The notes under the pieces are model-generated. The model saw only the letters and a program-made list of their open reading frames with translations. It made no database searches and was not told where the DNA came from. A stretch of 64,000 nt of DNA from Legionella sainthelensi (GTDB lineage Bacteria > Pseudomonadota > Gammaproteobacteria > Legionellales > Legionellaceae): contig NZ_LR134388.1 in the NCBI RefSeq assembly GCF_900637685.1, positions 238,501-302,500 of the forward strand. Reading direction: 5' to 3'. Both the position numbers and the translations under genes were made by a program. Shown in pieces: positions 62,727 through 64,000 of the stretch (positions within the stretch are counted from its first letter, which is position 1; each line of letters opens with the position of its first letter).

Positions 62727-63320
62727 TTAAACATGGATTATTGCTCTGTTACGAAGAGCGTTCCCTATAGTATTACCATCCAAAAACTCTAATTCTCCGC
62801 CTGAAGGTATACCATGAGCTAACTGCGTCATATTTACTGGCTGATCACGCAAAAGTTGATGAATAAAATGGATGGTGGTTTGTCCTTCTACACTAGGACT
62901 CAACGCTAATATTACTTCTTTAATATTTTCTTGAATGATAAGCTCTTTGAGTCGTGGTAGCCCTATGTCATCCGGTCCTAATCCATCCAGTGGAGAGATT
63001 TTTCCCATAAGGACGAAATATTTACCTTTAAAGGCATTGCTTTGTTCTATAGCGGATACATCGGCTGGACTTTCTACGACACAAAGTAAGGAGGCGTCTC
63101 TATCTGCGTTTTGGCAGATAGCACAAAGGTTGTGCTCGGTGTAATTAGCACAACGCTCACAATGCTGTATTTGATTCATTGCTTGCTCCAAGCAAGAAGC
63201 CAGGAGCAATCCTCGCTGCCGTTGATGCTGGAGCAAGTGAAAAACCATACGTTGCGCAGATTTTGGGCCTACGCCTGGAAGACAGCGGAGTGCTTCGACC
63301 AAGCGAGTTAAAATATCCAT
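62727..63320 (-). CDS. recR: Recombination mediator RecR
   Basis: A 197-residue RecFOR pathway protein. Helix-hairpin-helix LRCLPGVGPKSAQRMVFHLL, zinc finger CERCANYTEHNLCAICQ and Toprim-like VVESPADVSAIEQS are all present. It helps load RecA at gaps. Third gene of dnaX-ybaB-recR, 8 bp after ybaB. Confidence 0.97.
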   Translation of the reverse strand: MDILTRLVEALRCLPGVGPKSAQRMVFHLLQHQRQRGLLLASCLEQAMNQIQHCERCANYTEHNLCAICQNADRDASLLCVVESPADVSAIEQSNAFKGKYFVLMGKISPLDGLGPDDIGLPRLKELIIQENIKEVILALSPSVEGQTTIHFIHQLLRDQPVNMTQLAHGIPSGGELEFLDGNTIGNALRNRAIIHV

Positions 63321-63328
63321 GCTTAGGA

Positions 63329-63673
63329 TTATTCCTTATCGCCCTTATCGCCACCCATTAAGTCAGTAGGAATATTAAGGCCTGCGGTTAATTGGCTGAT
63401 TTTTTCTTTAGATGCTTTTTCAATTTTTCGTACGGCATCGTTAATAGCAGCTGCTACTAAATCTTCGAGCATTTCAACATCCTCTTCCATCATGGATGGT
63501 TTAATTTTCACTTCAGTCGCATCATGTCGGCCATTCATCTTAATTACTACCATGCCACCACCAGCTTCACCGGTAACCACTAATTGGCTTAACTGCTGTT
63601 GCGCTTCTTGCATGCGTTGTTGCATTTTTTGCGCTTCTTTCATTAGGTTACCAAGATTTTGATTCATATCCAT
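63329..63673 (-). CDS. YbaB/EbfC nucleoid-associated protein
   Basis: A 114-residue DNA-binding protein of the YbaB/EbfC family. The [20 protein letters not shown] start, the [20 protein letters not shown] strand region and the acidic C-terminal are typical. It sits between dnaX and recR, the usual place. ATG start at 63673, with another ATG two codons later. Confidence 0.96.
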   Translation of the reverse strand: MDMNQNLGNLMKEAQKMQQRMQEAQQQLSQLVVTGEAGGGMVVIKMNGRHDATEVKIKPSMMEEDVEMLEDLVAAAINDAVRKIEKASKEKISQLTAGLNIPTDLMGGDKGDKE

Positions 63674-63713
63674 TTGTTAGGACCTCATATGTTTAGGGTT
63701 TAAATCGCATATA

Positions 63714-64000
63714 TTATAAGTCATCTTGTAATGAGACAATAGAATTTTTGACCAATTCTGCTGAAAATTCTTGCTGAAGTTGCTGGAATACGGGGTCATT
63801 AAGTAATGCACTTTCAGCATTTTTTTGTTTTTGTTGCATTATCTGTTCTTTTTGTTGAGCAGGGGAGGCTTGAACTGACTCATCGCTGTTTAGATTAATT
63901 TTTACCTGCTCTTGATAATATAGACTTAATGCACTTTCAATACGGGTGAGTACTGTGGGGGTAAAAAGGGATTGATGCCCCTTTGCTACACGTAAAGTGA
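63714..64000 (-). CDS. dnaX: DNA polymerase III tau/gamma subunit, C-terminal end (partial)
   Basis: The reading frame runs in from the right edge and ends at the TAA at 63714-63716. The about 95 residues have the DnaX C-terminal character: LTRIESALSLYYQEQVKI near the edge, then a Gln-rich linker and LNDPVFQQLQQEFSAELV close to the stop. Only the end is in the window, so the AAA+ domain cannot be checked. The ybaB and recR neighbours make the identity firm. Confidence 0.85.
   Translation of the reverse strand, partial: TLRVAKGHQSLFTPTVLTRIESALSLYYQEQVKINLNSDESVQASPAQQKEQIMQQKQKNAESALLNDPVFQQLQQEFSAELVKNSIVSLQDDL

Overview
The window is chromosomal DNA from a gammaproteobacterium of the genus Legionella, most likely a non-pneumophila species. 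The evidence is low G+C, a Fur-boxed multi-pass membrane protein beside an M28 aminopeptidase (the mavN/iroT-lapA pair), a RasGEF-like protein and ankyrin remains typical of Dot/Icm effector repertoires, and Legionella-like sizes for IF-2 and PrkA. I saw no rRNA, CRISPR array, insertion sequence or prophage. Genus and pair assignment rest on my recall of Legionella gene order, not on a search.

Left part (1-22.7 kb), accessory or lineage-variable: RasGEF-like putative effector; decayed or mis-sequenced ankyrin gene; mavN with a near-perfect Fur box; lapA; the spoVR-yeaH-prkA stress operon; pepN; a MazG-like pyrophosphohydrolase; a membrane-anchored cyclic-nucleotide-binding protein; aroE; a patatin-like lipase; a POT peptide transporter; a small Gly/His/Trp-repeat lipoprotein; a solute-binding protein; and a membrane protein of unknown function. 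A family of short palindromic repeats lies in two intergenic regions here.

Middle part (22.7-54.6 kb), conserved housekeeping: hda-pgsA-like, yhbY, rlmE-ftsH-folP-glmM-tpiA-secG, tRNA-Leu(GAG), the complete nuoA-N respiratory complex I operon, then tRNA-fMet, rimP-nusA-infB-rbfA-truB, rpsO and pnp. This is the classical gammaproteobacterial order for complex I and for transcription/translation coupling genes.

Right part (54.6-64 kb): HIT-folE, ppa, a CorB/CorC-like CBS protein, an OmpR-type regulator lacking the phosphoacceptor Asp, an unlisted 57-residue basic protein, an inner-membrane sulfatase-fold enzyme, a DUF547 protein, and recR-ybaB-dnaX (dnaX cut by the window edge).

The most important quality observation is that prkA, pepN, nuoH and infB are each broken by one missing base, all explicable by loss from a short run of identical bases. 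The ankyrin gene can be repaired the same way. infB is essential, so uncorrected sequencing errors are the best explanation. I give these genes as whole genes with the break located. No wholly new multi-gene system was evident; the best biological leads are the RasGEF-like protein, the iron-regulated mavN region, the degenerate response regulator, the repeat-rich lipoprotein and the palindromic repeat family.
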